Assembly (NCBI GenBank): GCA_934168355.1
Contig: CAKPNI010000021.1
Coordinates: 1-23,506 of the forward strand
Direction: 5' to 3'
Length of the DNA: 23,506 nucleotides
Origin: an uncultured Clostridia bacterium
GTDB lineage: Bacteria; Bacillota; Clostridia; TANB77; CAG-508
This document shows positions 16,413 to 23,506 of the stretch, in pieces (the first letter of the stretch is position 1; each line of letters begins with the position of its first letter). The notes below the pieces were generated by a model, which worked only from the letters and a program-made list of their open reading frames with translations, was not told where the DNA came from and did no database searches. A program made the position numbers and the translations under genes.

Positions 16413-17738
16413 ATGAGAAATAGAAGAACCAAAAGAAGTAGATACAATTCCAATTTATCTACACTAAAATTAACATCAAAAATTTTAGCAATATTAATTA
16501 TTATATTTTTACTTATATTTATAAACTCACTGATAAATCATAATAAAACCAATAATAATCAAACCAATTTATCAGAAGTTTCCGATAACACTAATCAATC
16601 AAACTCTACACAAACAACTATGACCGACAATTCAACAAACAATACTCAAAATAATAATTCAGATAACACAACTACTACGGAACCAACTAAAAAAAGCACA
16701 ACAATAAACATGGCACTTACCGGAGATATAATGTGCCACAATACAATTTACAATGACGCATTTAATAAACAATCAAATACCTACGATTTCTCCTACATAT
16801 TTGATGACATAAAATATAACATCCAAACTGCAGATATCGCAATAGGTAACCTAGAAACCACATTTGCAGGAAGCTCAAAAGGTTATAGTAGCTACCCTAC
16901 ATTTAACACACCTGAAAGCTTAGCATACACACTAAAAAAAGTAGGATTTGATGTTTTATCTACTGCAAATAATCACTGCTATGATAAAGGATATAGTGGA
17001 ATAGAAAGCACAATTAATTACTTAGATGATGCCGATATATCTCATACCGGAACATTTAAATCAGAAGAAGAACAAAACAAAATTCTAGTAAAAAATGTAA
17101 AAGGCATACAAATTGCATTTTTAAGTTTTACATATGGAACAAACGGAATCACAGTGCCATCTGATAAATCTTACTCTGTAAACTTAATAGATAAAGACCT
17201 AATAAAAAAACAACTTGATTTAGCAAAGAAACAAAATCCAGATATGATTTGTGTAAGCATGCATTGGGGAATTGAATATCAAACAACTCCTAATTCGAAG
17301 CAAAAAGATTTGGCAGACTTTTTATTTAAAAATGGAGCAGATATCATTATAGGAAATCATCCACATGTTTTGCAAAACTTTGAAAAAAGAGAAATTACTT
17401 TAGATGATGGAACTTCAAAAGATGGACTAGTTATTTACTCTTTAGGTAATCTTTTAGCTGACCAAAATAAGAAATATACTAGGGATTCTGCTATTATGAA
17501 TGTAAGTGTTACAAAAGACGAAAACGGAAAAATAAAAATAAATACTGTAAAATATACTCCAATATATATTTATAAAGATACATCAAAATCCACTCAGAAG
17601 TTTAAAATTATAAATATACAAAATGCTATTGATAGTTTCGAGGCTGGATATAGTCCAAACTTAAGCAAAACAACTTACAATACTTTTAAAACAGAATTAG
17701 AAAATATTAAAAATATTTTGGGTGAAGAAATAAAATAA
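16413..17738 (+). CDS. Membrane-anchored CapA-like metallophosphatase
   Basis: A 441-residue protein. A basic N-terminus (MRNRRTKRSRYN) and one hydrophobic segment (about 25-45) anchor it to the membrane. A low-complexity Asn/Thr/Ser linker (about 46-95) then spans the cell wall. The rest is a PGA_cap/CapA domain of the calcineurin-like metallophosphatase fold: ALTGDIMCHN, AIGNLETTFAG, STANNHCYDKG, CVSMHWGIEY, GNHPHVLQNFE and VIYSLGNLLAD. The domain is named after the poly-gamma-glutamate capsule gene capA. No capB, capC or capD lies nearby, so polyglutamate synthesis is not supported and a cell-envelope role is more cautious. AAAGGAGGA precedes the ATG. The gene is monocistronic and divergent from the ABC-F gene. 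Confidence 0.88.
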   Translation: MRNRRTKRSRYNSNLSTLKLTSKILAILIIIFLLIFINSLINHNKTNNNQTNLSEVSDNTNQSNSTQTTMTDNSTNNTQNNNSDNTTTTEPTKKSTTINMALTGDIMCHNTIYNDAFNKQSNTYDFSYIFDDIKYNIQTADIAIGNLETTFAGSSKGYSSYPTFNTPESLAYTLKKVGFDVLSTANNHCYDKGYSGIESTINYLDDADISHTGTFKSEEEQNKILVKNVKGIQIAFLSFTYGTNGITVPSDKSYSVNLIDKDLIKKQLDLAKKQNPDMICVSMHWGIEYQTTPNSKQKDLADFLFKNGADIIIGNHPHVLQNFEKREITLDDGTSKDGLVIYSLGNLLADQNKKYTRDSAIMNVSVTKDENGKIKINTVKYTPIYIYKDTSKSTQKFKIINIQNAIDSFEAGYSPNLSKTTYNTFKTELENIKNILGEEIK

Positions 17739-17744
17739 TATACT

Positions 17745-17785
17745 AAAAAATCTACTAATTAAAATCTTTAATTAGTAGATTTTTT
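17745..17785. terminator. Bidirectional terminator between CapA-like gene and dnaC
   Basis: A 19-bp perfect stem: AAAAAATCTACTAATTAAA (17745-17763) with its complement (17767-17785) around a 3-base loop. U-tracts on both strands serve the convergent genes. Confidence 0.92.
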
Positions 17786-17787
17786 AT

Positions 17788-18798
17788 TTATTTCATTAGT
17801 CTTAAATCATCTCCAAAGAAATAATAAATATCATAAAATCCAGCAATTCTTGAGCCTATTCTTTCTTCATAAACATTAAATATTTTTTCTATACTTAAAT
17901 TTGTGGAGATAATTGTTTTCGTTATTTTATTATTCAAATTCAAACTCCTTGAATTCAGTATTGTAAACAATTCGCTTAATTTCATACTATTAATACATTC
18001 TGTTCCTAAATCATCTATTATTAGTAAATCAACATTTAGTACTTGATTATTAAAATCATTTGTACTATTTGTTTTGTATTTAGTAAATTTATTATCAATT
18101 ATATTTTCAAGAAGTACTGGAGCTGTTTGGTATAATACGGTTTTTCCTTGTTTTAACATTTCGTTTGCTATACAGTTTGTCATATATGTTTTTCCAAGAC
18201 CAGTATTTCCCGTAAAAAATAAATTTTTGGTTTCTGGATTGCTAAAGTTTTTTATAAAATTTTCACTTGCTTCTTTTATATTTTTTATATTTTCTCTTGG
18301 CGATATATTCATATTATATTTTTGAATATTTACTTCATCTGAAAATCTATTAAAATTAAAATTCTCAAAATTTTCTTTTTGTAAGTTGCTTAAATTTGAC
18401 TTATTATACAACAAGTTTATAAGCTTTTGTTTTAAGCAACTACACATTTCGGCTTTTCTATCTGTATATGTAATATATCCTGTATCATTACATTTGTCAC
18501 ATTCATATTTCGGCTTAAAATATGATAAATCAATATTTTCCTTTTTTAATATCCCTTCTTTTTCTTTTTTTAGGTTTAATAATTCATTTTCTAGTTCTGT
18601 ATTTAAGCTATTTGTTAATTGATTTATTAAAATGCTTTTTGTTTTTTGAATAGATATTTTGTTTATTTTATCATCTATTTCCTCAAGCCTCGGAATTTTT
18701 TTATATATTTTTTCTTTTCTTTTTTGTAAATCATATTCTGCATTTCTCTTTTTTTGCTCGTATTCGACTAATAAAACGTCCAAATCACTAGTTGCCAT
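17788..18798 (-). CDS. dnaC: DnaC/DnaI-type replicative helicase loader
   Basis: A 336-residue AAA+ ATPase that would load the replicative helicase. A coiled N-terminal region (10-90) is followed by a zinc-binding motif with Cys100, Cys103, Cys119 and Cys121 (YECDKCNDTGY ... MCSCLKQK), typical of Gram-positive DnaI-like loaders. The ATPase domain has Walker A GNTGLGKT (197-204), Walker B VDLLIIDDLGTE and an arginine-finger region near RIGSRI. The start codon overlaps the end of the upstream dnaD-like gene by 11 bp and its AGGGAGTGA ribosome site lies inside that gene, so the two are probably translationally coupled. The gene ends at a 19-bp terminator. Confidence 0.92.
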   Translation of the reverse strand: MATSDLDVLLVEYEQKKRNAEYDLQKRKEKIYKKIPRLEEIDDKINKISIQKTKSILINQLTNSLNTELENELLNLKKEKEGILKKENIDLSYFKPKYECDKCNDTGYITYTDRKAEMCSCLKQKLINLLYNKSNLSNLQKENFENFNFNRFSDEVNIQKYNMNISPRENIKNIKEASENFIKNFSNPETKNLFFTGNTGLGKTYMTNCIANEMLKQGKTVLYQTAPVLLENIIDNKFTKYKTNSTNDFNNQVLNVDLLIIDDLGTECINSMKLSELFTILNSRSLNLNNKITKTIISTNLSIEKIFNVYEERIGSRIAGFYDIYYFFGDDLRLMK

Positions 18799-19777
18799 TA
18801 TTCACTCCCTCTATATTTTTATTTGCATATAAGAAACTTAAATTACTATATGCTCTTTGTTCAAATGTTTCTTTTTTAACTTGTTTTTGTAATTCTTTTG
18901 CATCTTTGTTTTGCTTCTTTCTTTGCTCTAAAAATTCATTTACTTGTGTAGGTGTTCTTAGGTTTCTGTCGTTCCAATCTTTTATTACATTATTTATATA
19001 CTCAAAACTTGGTGCAGAACGCAATGTTGTTCTTTTTAATGCAATTTCTATTATTGATAAATCATATTTGTATTCATTTACCCATGTTTCAATATAAGCT
19101 TCTTCATATTGAGTAAGTCCATTTCTTCTTCCCAATTTTTTTGCAATTTCTTTCTTTATTTTCATTAACTTATCTTGAACCATATAATAGTTTTCCAAAT
19201 CATCAAGATTTTTAATTTTGTTTAATCCCCATGCTTCTGCTACTGCTTGTACATAATTTCTGTGTAAAGCTGATTTATTGTAACAATAATCAAATAGATT
19301 TATCATAACTTGTTCATCAAATCCAAATTTATCCATCCAATTGTCTATATCTGAATACCAAGTTGGTCCCATAATTCCTTGGAAATACTTATTGTTTAAG
19401 TATTCTATAAGTCTTAGTCTTTCTTTGTTTTGCTCATTTTGTTCTATTTTTTCACTACTTGGTTCTACTTTTAAGTTATATAAATTATTAAGTGTTTTTT
19501 GTTGTAAATCTACTATTTCAAATCCTTGCGCTTTTCTTAAAATTAGTTCTTCTTTTTCTAAATATTTCATTCCCTCACTTATTGTGTTTATTGGAAGTGC
19601 TAATTTTTTAGATAAGTCATTTACACCTATTTCTCCATTATATTTAGATAAAAATACCAAATATAAATATATTTTTAGATAATCTCCCGGCATATTGCTT
19701 AAGTGTTCTGCGAAAAATATATTTGGTATTTCAGTCGTTTCAAATATCATTGCTTTTTCTTTTTGTTCTAATTTCAT
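18788..19777 (-). CDS. DnaD/DnaB-like primosome initiation protein
   Basis: A 329-residue protein. Residues about 20-95 form a winged-helix region (KIYLYLVFLSKYNGEIGVNDLSKKL...). Two DnaD/DnaB_2-type helical domains follow; the second ends in the family motif YINNVIKDWNDRNLRT (about 265-280). Such proteins recruit the helicase loader to origins or restart sites, and the loader is encoded immediately downstream with an 11-bp overlap. GGGGTTGATT precedes the ATG. Two DnaD-type repeats make it closer to the DnaB primosome protein than to single-domain DnaD. It has its own promoter, so it is separable from the conjugation-like operon upstream. Confidence 0.9.
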   Translation of the reverse strand: MKLEQKEKAMIFETTEIPNIFFAEHLSNMPGDYLKIYLYLVFLSKYNGEIGVNDLSKKLALPINTISEGMKYLEKEELILRKAQGFEIVDLQQKTLNNLYNLKVEPSSEKIEQNEQNKERLRLIEYLNNKYFQGIMGPTWYSDIDNWMDKFGFDEQVMINLFDYCYNKSALHRNYVQAVAEAWGLNKIKNLDDLENYYMVQDKLMKIKKEIAKKLGRRNGLTQYEEAYIETWVNEYKYDLSIIEIALKRTTLRSAPSFEYINNVIKDWNDRNLRTPTQVNEFLEQRKKQNKDAKELQKQVKKETFEQRAYSNLSFLYANKNIEGVNNGN

Positions 19778-19800
19778 TTTTAATCAACCCCATTTGTCAA

Positions 19801-19828
19801 ATTATATCATTAATCCATAATTTTTCAA
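19801..19828 (-). promoter_or_regulatory. Promoter of the dnaD-dnaC operon
   Basis: Minus-strand TTGAAA (19823-19828), 16-base spacer, perfect TATAAT (19801-19806), about 24 nt before the start codon. Confidence 0.65.
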
Positions 19829-19874
19829 ATACGAAAATTGATAAGAAAACTAGAAAATTAGAGAAATAACTATT

Positions 19875-20156
19875 TTATTTACTATAAAAAAGCAATTTCG
19901 GTTTTATTATAAACTTTGACATGTAAATTATTACATTTATTAGGTTGTCTCCGTTTATTCCAATTATGCTAAATATAAGCATTGGAAAGCTACATGTTAT
20001 AAATAAAAATATCTTGATATTTATGCTTTTAAATATTATATTTAAAACTAAAAATATTAGTCCATCCCAAATTAAATTTAATATGGCTGTTTGATAATCT
20101 ATAATTCCTAATATTTTGGTGTTAAACTTATAATTTTGTGGAAATATAAATTTCAT
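19875..20156 (-). CDS. VirB3/PrgI-like small membrane protein
   Basis: 93 residues. A short polar start (MKFIFPQNYKFNTKILGIIDYQ) is followed by two adjacent hydrophobic segments and a basic tail, the size and layout of VirB3/PrgI inner-membrane components of type IV secretion systems. It begins 15 nt after the VirB6-like gene with a proper ribosome site (AAAGGATGTG) and a true ATG, and is the last gene of the operon. In most systems the next gene is the VirB4 ATPase; here the operon stops and the primosome genes follow. The family assignment rests mainly on size, topology and position. Confidence 0.55.
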   Translation of the reverse strand: MKFIFPQNYKFNTKILGIIDYQTAILNLIWDGLIFLVLNIIFKSINIKIFLFITCSFPMLIFSIIGINGDNLINVIIYMSKFIIKPKLLFYSK

Positions 20157-20171
20157 TTTTTACACATCCTT

Positions 20172-21050
20172 TCATTTTGAAAATGATTTTAAACTACTTA
20201 TTCCAGATTGAACAGTTGTTGAAATTCCGCCAAATAGTTCCCTAACTATGGAATTTGCCCTTATTAAAGCATAAATGCCACCTATATAAATAAATTTATT
20301 TACCAAATTTTCTTTGGAGTAATCCATTGAAAACAATAGCAATAATACAATTGATACTATAAGTTGTATAAATAAAAGTGAAAATAAGCTCTTATACCAT
20401 GATTTAAAAAAATTTGATGTGCTATTTAATGTTAAAGATAAAAATGCAAATGGCGAAAATAATATAAATACTTTTATTAAAATATATCTTAAGGAATATG
20501 AAAATACTAGGTTTAAAAGTGATATTGTAAGTGTTCCTTTTATTAAGCCATCTAATGTAAAAATATCTATATTGTTTTTGTTTATAGATAAATTGTCATT
20601 TATTTCTGTTATTAAACCTGTAAAACATATATCTTTTCCCCACAGGTCTTCTCCAATTCCTATAATTAATGAACACACATTGTTGTTTAAATCTAAAATT
20701 TGTTCTATTATGAAAAATGAACAATTCATACAAATCCCAAAAATTATACATTTAAAAACAAATTGAAATGGGTTTTCTGTTTTTTCATAAGTAAAATTTG
20801 ACATCATGTATTTTGTTGCATAATAAAGCAAAATTCCTATAAGCAAGGAATTTGCAATTAACAATATTCCATTTGCCGTAGATGTTCCAAATAATTTGCT
20901 AAAATATTTGTCATTTAAAATGTTTTTATTTACGAAAACTAAATCATCTAAAACTCCATATAAGTTGTTGTCAATTGAAGAAAACAGGTTTTCAAATATA
21001 GTATTAATTGTGTTTATTATGTTATTTGTTATTTCAGTATTATTTTCCAA
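20172..21050 (-). CDS. VirB6/TrbL-like polytopic conjugation protein
   Basis: 292 residues with about six hydrophobic segments, an extracytoplasmic N-terminal region rich in Asn (ENNTEITNN...) and a C-terminal amphipathic stretch (SGISSLKSFSK). The pattern, with a long loop between segments three and four (WGKDICFTGLITEIND) and the motif FILFSPFAFLSL-like VFILFSPFAFLSLTL, suits TrbL/VirB6 channel components of conjugative type IV systems. The best start is TTG at 21048-21050, with GGAAG ending 7 nt upstream. It lies 15 nt after the pilin stop, so it is within one operon. Confidence 0.68.
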   Translation of the reverse strand: MENNTEITNNIINTINTIFENLFSSIDNNLYGVLDDLVFVNKNILNDKYFSKLFGTSTANGILLIANSLLIGILLYYATKYMMSNFTYEKTENPFQFVFKCIIFGICMNCSFFIIEQILDLNNNVCSLIIGIGEDLWGKDICFTGLITEINDNLSINKNNIDIFTLDGLIKGTLTISLLNLVFSYSLRYILIKVFILFSPFAFLSLTLNSTSNFFKSWYKSLFSLLFIQLIVSIVLLLLFSMDYSKENLVNKFIYIGGIYALIRANSIVRELFGGISTTVQSGISSLKSFSK

Positions 21051-21065
21051 TACTTCACTTCCATT

Positions 21066-21398
21066 CTATATTAAAGATTGTATTGCAGATAATACTAGGT
21101 CAATTGCTAAAATGAACACATATGAAAATAGAGCTGTTTTTACTAACTTTTTCCCTGTTCTTATTTTTTCCTCGTCACCTAAGCTAAATTTTTGCATAAA
21201 AAGCCCAGAGCCCACTGCAACTGCTGCCATTGGTGTTGCAAGCTTTATAAGCCATGATTCTATGTTTTGAAATGCTTTTTCTATTGTACTTACAAGTTTT
21301 GGTGTTCCTGCACATAAGCTTATATTTGTTAACGCAAATATTAGTACTACTGATAATATTAATATAAAATTTATCAAAAATGTTTTTCTTGTTTTTAT
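21066..21398 (-). CDS. VirB2/TrbC-like pilin with signal peptide, ATA start
   Basis: About 110 residues from an ATA codon at 21396-21398. The reading is (M)KTRKTF, then the hydrophobic core LINFILILSVVLIF and a likely cleavage site near SLCAG. Two further membrane segments flank a short basic loop (GDEEKIRTGKK), as in VirB2/TrbC pilins. AAAGGAGG (21406-21413) sits 7 nt before the ATA. The first canonical start, TTG at 21375-21377, is 28 nt from the ribosome site and would remove the Lys/Arg-rich n-region needed for secretion. The ATA overlaps the coupling-protein stop as ATAA. Pilin identity is inferred from size, topology and neighbours. Confidence 0.68.
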   Translation of the reverse strand: MKTRKTFLINFILILSVVLIFALTNISLCAGTPKLVSTIEKAFQNIESWLIKLATPMAAVAVGSGLFMQKFSLGDEEKIRTGKKLVKTALFSYVFILAIDLVLSAIQSLI

Positions 21399-23086
21399 AA
21401 TAATTCCTCCTTTTCATTAAAAAAATATGGGTACATTCCTATTTTTGTTGGTTTTAAAATTTTATTTCCATCTGATAAAAAACATAGTGAATTAAATGTT
21501 TCTAATTCTAAGGTAAAAAAGTTGGTATCATATACATAGTCATTTTGAGTATATATATTTAAACTTTCCGAAATGCTAGAATCTTTATTTACCAAGGATT
21601 TAGTCAAATAATTATATTTAGTTTGTTTTGCACTTTCAGATATGTTTTTAGAAACTTTCTCTTTTTCCTCTTTCCCTAGCTGTTTTTGGGCTTCTTCTAT
21701 TGTGAAAATATCATCTGTTCTAAACCATATTTTGTTTATTAGATTTTGGCATATTACTTTTACAGATGTTTCGTCTTTTAGAGTGTTTTTTAATGATGAA
21801 TAGCTTTGTGTGCTTACAATATTTATGCATTTTGCTTCTCTACTTAAGGCGAAAAAGTCGCTATCTGTTTTGGTTACATATTCTGCGTATTCGTCGCAAA
21901 TAAAGGCAGTTATTCTTTCGTTTTTATTGCTTAAACTTCTCATAATTTCGGTTTGAAAGTCCAATTTTAAGTATGTTGCAATTATTTTGGATAAGTTTTT
22001 ATATTCTGCAATATTCATATTTAAGACAACTATTTTGCCATTTTTTATTACGTCCTCGAAACCAAAAAATGTTAGTTCTTGTTTTTGGGGACTAAATGTT
22101 TTTAGTACATTATAGTCTGATATAAATGTATTTGTAATTCTTGTTATTTCGGATTTTAAAATACTTGTGGTTCTTTGGTCTAAACTTTCAAATTCGCGTT
22201 CAAAGAAGTTTAATGCCATGTTTAGTTCATAAATTTGCTCTAAATTGAATTTATTTGAAATAAATAATTCTTTTAGCTTTTGTATTTTTTCTTTGTAATA
22301 ATTTGGAACGGTTATTAAATTATGGATTTCGTTAAATGTTACATATCCGTCATTATAGAATCTACAAAGTTTTATTGCTTCTGCTAAAATTTGCTCTGCT
22401 TTGTCTAGCCAATAGCTTTCTGAATTATTTTCTGAAAAAAGTTCTAGTATTGTTTTTAATCTGTTTGCTAACACAATTGGCTTTAAATTTGGCTTGTGAA
22501 GTGGGTTGTAAGTTATATTGGAATTCAATTCTATTACTATTAAATCTTTCGTTAAATTATATTTTTCGGCATATTTTTTTACTTGGTTATAATAGTTTCC
22601 TTTTACATCTAAAATTAACATTCCTATTTTGTTATTGGGGTTTAAGTAGTTATATTTCATAAGTTGTTTTGTGAATGGATACATTGCAGAACTTGTTTTT
22701 CCTGAACCAATTGTTCCTGTTATTAAAAAGTTTTGAAATAAACCTGATTTTGGTAAGTAGACTTTTTCTTTTGTCTTTTTGTTGTAGCCTATTAGTAGTT
22801 TTAGTTCGTTATCTTTTTCTTGTGGGGCGTTGCTTTTTGTTTTCTTTTCTTTAAGTGGAATTTTGTTATATAGTAAGTTGCTACATATTAGGTTTGATGT
22901 CGTAAATGTTATTATATAGGCTATTTTTATATATTGCCATAACCCGCTATTTGCTTCACATATGTCGAATGGCTTTATGCCGTAGGTTATTAGGAGTTCT
23001 TGTGCTGTAAATATTGGTTTTAATATATGCCAGAATATGATTGTACATATTAGCAGTGTTGTTATACTAAATATTGTTCGTTTTAT
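21395..23086 (-). CDS. VirD4/TraG-type coupling ATPase, ATA start
   Basis: About 563 residues from ATA at 23084-23086. Two N-terminal hydrophobic segments anchor it (within residues 1-75). Walker A FLITGTIGSGKTSS is at about 120-133 and Walker B AFICDEYAEYV follows, then STQSYSSL, as in VirD4/TraG proteins that bring substrates to a conjugation channel. The first in-frame ATG (22682-22684) lies just after Walker A and cannot be the true start. No in-frame ATG, GTG or TTG lies between the upstream TGA (23093-23095) and that point. The only near-cognate alternative is a CTG ten codons after the ATA, without a ribosome site. AGGGATGAT precedes the ATA. The gene overlaps both neighbours by ATAA. 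Confidence 0.85.
   Translation of the reverse strand: MKRTIFSITTLLICTIIFWHILKPIFTAQELLITYGIKPFDICEANSGLWQYIKIAYIITFTTSNLICSNLLYNKIPLKEKKTKSNAPQEKDNELKLLIGYNKKTKEKVYLPKSGLFQNFLITGTIGSGKTSSAMYPFTKQLMKYNYLNPNNKIGMLILDVKGNYYNQVKKYAEKYNLTKDLIVIELNSNITYNPLHKPNLKPIVLANRLKTILELFSENNSESYWLDKAEQILAEAIKLCRFYNDGYVTFNEIHNLITVPNYYKEKIQKLKELFISNKFNLEQIYELNMALNFFEREFESLDQRTTSILKSEITRITNTFISDYNVLKTFSPQKQELTFFGFEDVIKNGKIVVLNMNIAEYKNLSKIIATYLKLDFQTEIMRSLSNKNERITAFICDEYAEYVTKTDSDFFALSREAKCINIVSTQSYSSLKNTLKDETSVKVICQNLINKIWFRTDDIFTIEEAQKQLGKEEKEKVSKNISESAKQTKYNYLTKSLVNKDSSISESLNIYTQNDYVYDTNFFTLELETFNSLCFLSDGNKILKPTKIGMYPYFFNEKEELL
21406..21413 (-). promoter_or_regulatory. Ribosome binding site of the pilin gene (places start at ATA)
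   Basis: A perfect AAAGGAGG on the minus strand, 7 nt before ATA and 28 nt before the nearest TTG. It decides the start in favour of the ATA codon. Confidence 0.75.
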
Positions 23087-23250
23087 AGTGTATCATCCCT
23101 TTTTGCGGTTATTTTTTCTTGTTTGATTTTTAATTTTATTCCTTGTTTGTTTTGGAATATTTTGAAATCTAAAAAGTTGTAGATTGTGTAAAATGTTATG
23201 AATGAATTGATTATGAGTGTTATGAAAAATATATTTATTAGTTTGCTTAT
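23083..23250 (-). CDS. Small membrane ORF, first gene of the conjugation-like operon, ATA start
   Basis: An unrecognised 55-residue ORF beginning at ATA 23248-23250, 7 nt after AAAGGAGG (23258-23265). The translation starts (M)SKLINIFFITLIINSF, a hydrophobic segment, and ends in a basic tail (KLKIKQEKITAKRDDTL). No ATG, GTG, TTG or CTG occurs in frame after the previous stop near 23332. Its TAA overlaps the ATA of the coupling-protein gene as ATAA. The first 27 codons contain 15 C but a single G, an extreme strand bias. It could be a small accessory subunit of the transfer machinery; nothing in the sequence shows the function. Confidence 0.6.
   Translation of the reverse strand: MSKLINIFFITLIINSFITFYTIYNFLDFKIFQNKQGIKLKIKQEKITAKRDDTL
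23092..23100 (-). promoter_or_regulatory. Ribosome binding site of the coupling-protein gene (ATA start)
   Basis: Minus-strand AGGGATGAT within an A-rich context, 5 nt before ATA at 23084-23086, inside the end of the upstream small ORF. This is the arrangement expected of translational coupling. Confidence 0.55.
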
Positions 23251-23257
23251 ATTGTTT

Positions 23258-23265
23258 CCTCCTTT
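23258..23265 (-). promoter_or_regulatory. Ribosome binding site of the 55-residue ORF (ATA start)
   Basis: A perfect AAAGGAGG on the minus strand with 7-nt spacing to ATA, the same spacing as at the pilin gene. No canonical start codon lies within reach. Confidence 0.65.
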
Positions 23266-23499
23266 CGGTTTGATTTTAATTATTTTGAATATTTTGGAAT
23301 TTAATTTTAATTTGTAAAAAATTTCAAGATTTTATGATTTCTCATATTTATAGCTTAATTCAAGCCCTGACATATAACTTACGTTTGACATACTAGCACT
23401 TTTTTTGCATTTTGTCTATACTTTTTTCTAAATTTGTGTTAAAATATTTTTTGGTGATAGTTTTTTCACTGTTTTATTTTAAATTTTAAGGAGGATATT
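23266..23499. other. Divergent intergenic region at the right edge
   Basis: About 230 bases between the conjugation-like operon and a plus-strand gene. It holds TGACATA twice, at 23368-23374 and 23386-23392 (18-bp period), and an extended -10 (TGT followed by TAAAAT, 23437-23445) for the rightward gene. I found no convincing promoter for the leftward operon and no RNA gene. Confidence 0.4.
23437..23445 (+). promoter_or_regulatory. Candidate extended -10 promoter of the right-edge gene
   Basis: TGT directly precedes TAAAAT (23440-23445), an extended -10 arrangement that can work with a weak -35. The start codon is 55 nt downstream. No good -35 is visible at 16-18 bases. Confidence 0.3.
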
Positions 23500-23506
23500 A
23501 TGAATT
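23500..23506 (+). CDS. Start of a gene running off the right edge
   Basis: AAGGAGG (23488-23494) followed by a 5-nt gap and ATG AAT at the very end of the window. Only two codons are visible, so nothing can be said about the product. It shows that the right end of the conjugation-like operon is bounded by a divergent gene. Confidence 0.5.

Noticed and set aside
16413..17738. Poly-gamma-glutamate capsule locus
   Set aside because: Only a CapA-like domain is present; no CapB ligase, CapC or gamma-glutamyltransferase gene is nearby.
22682..22684. ATG at 22682-22684 as the start of the coupling ATPase
   Set aside because: The frame is open for 134 more codons upstream and that stretch encodes two membrane segments and the Walker A motif GTIGSGKT.
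23266..23499. Possible riboswitch or small RNA in the right intergenic region
   Set aside because: No conserved riboswitch core, no strong stem and no terminator were found; only short repeats and a promoter-like element are visible.

Overview
The window reads as chromosome of a very AT-rich Bacillota, most likely a gut-type member of the Clostridia. The base composition, strong AAGGAGG-type ribosome sites, sigma-A-like promoters and gene content (DnaD/DnaI-type primosome genes, YkpA-type ABC-F, Tex, DUF975, CapA) all fit. The species cannot be named from sequence alone. I found no rRNA, tRNA, CRISPR array or complete insertion sequence.

Left part (1-10206). A decayed or truncated Rpn-family (PD-(D/E)XK) nuclease gene lies at the left edge on the minus strand. 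A regulatory region rich in short repeats follows, then a two-module nonribosomal peptide synthetase of layout C-A-T-C-A-T-R. Its terminal reductase predicts release of an acylated dipeptide aldehyde, or a pyrazinone formed from a free aminoaldehyde. Seventy bases downstream on the same strand is a 7TM/PAS histidine kinase. A perfect 17-bp palindrome separates it from a convergent response regulator with an HD-GYP cyclic-di-GMP phosphodiesterase domain. The NRPS, kinase and regulator may form one signalling and metabolite unit. That is inference from proximity; no phosphopantetheinyl transferase or exporter is present.

Middle part (10219-19777). Housekeeping genes sit in convergent and divergent pairs separated by bidirectional terminators: Tex, a DUF975 membrane protein, a YkpA/YbiT-like ABC-F ATPase with a degenerate first signature motif, a membrane-anchored CapA-like metallophosphatase, and an overlapping dnaD-dnaC (DnaB/DnaI-type) helicase-loading operon.

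Right part (19875-23250). A minus-strand operon of T4SS-like conjugation genes runs: small membrane ORF, VirD4/TraG coupling ATPase, VirB2/TrbC pilin, VirB6/TrbL, VirB3/PrgI-like protein. It abuts the primosome operon and has no VirB4, relaxase or lytic enzyme in view. At the far right a plus-strand gene has just begun.

Most striking observation: three genes of this operon, and the Rpn remnant, have a Shine-Dalgarno sequence at normal spacing followed by ATA, with no usable ATG, GTG or TTG. The coupling protein loses its Walker A motif and the pilin its signal-peptide n-region if a canonical start is forced. Two of these starts overlap the previous stop as ATAA, the counterpart of the usual ATGA coupling. 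This suggests real AUA initiation in this genome, and standard gene callers would mis-start or miss these genes.
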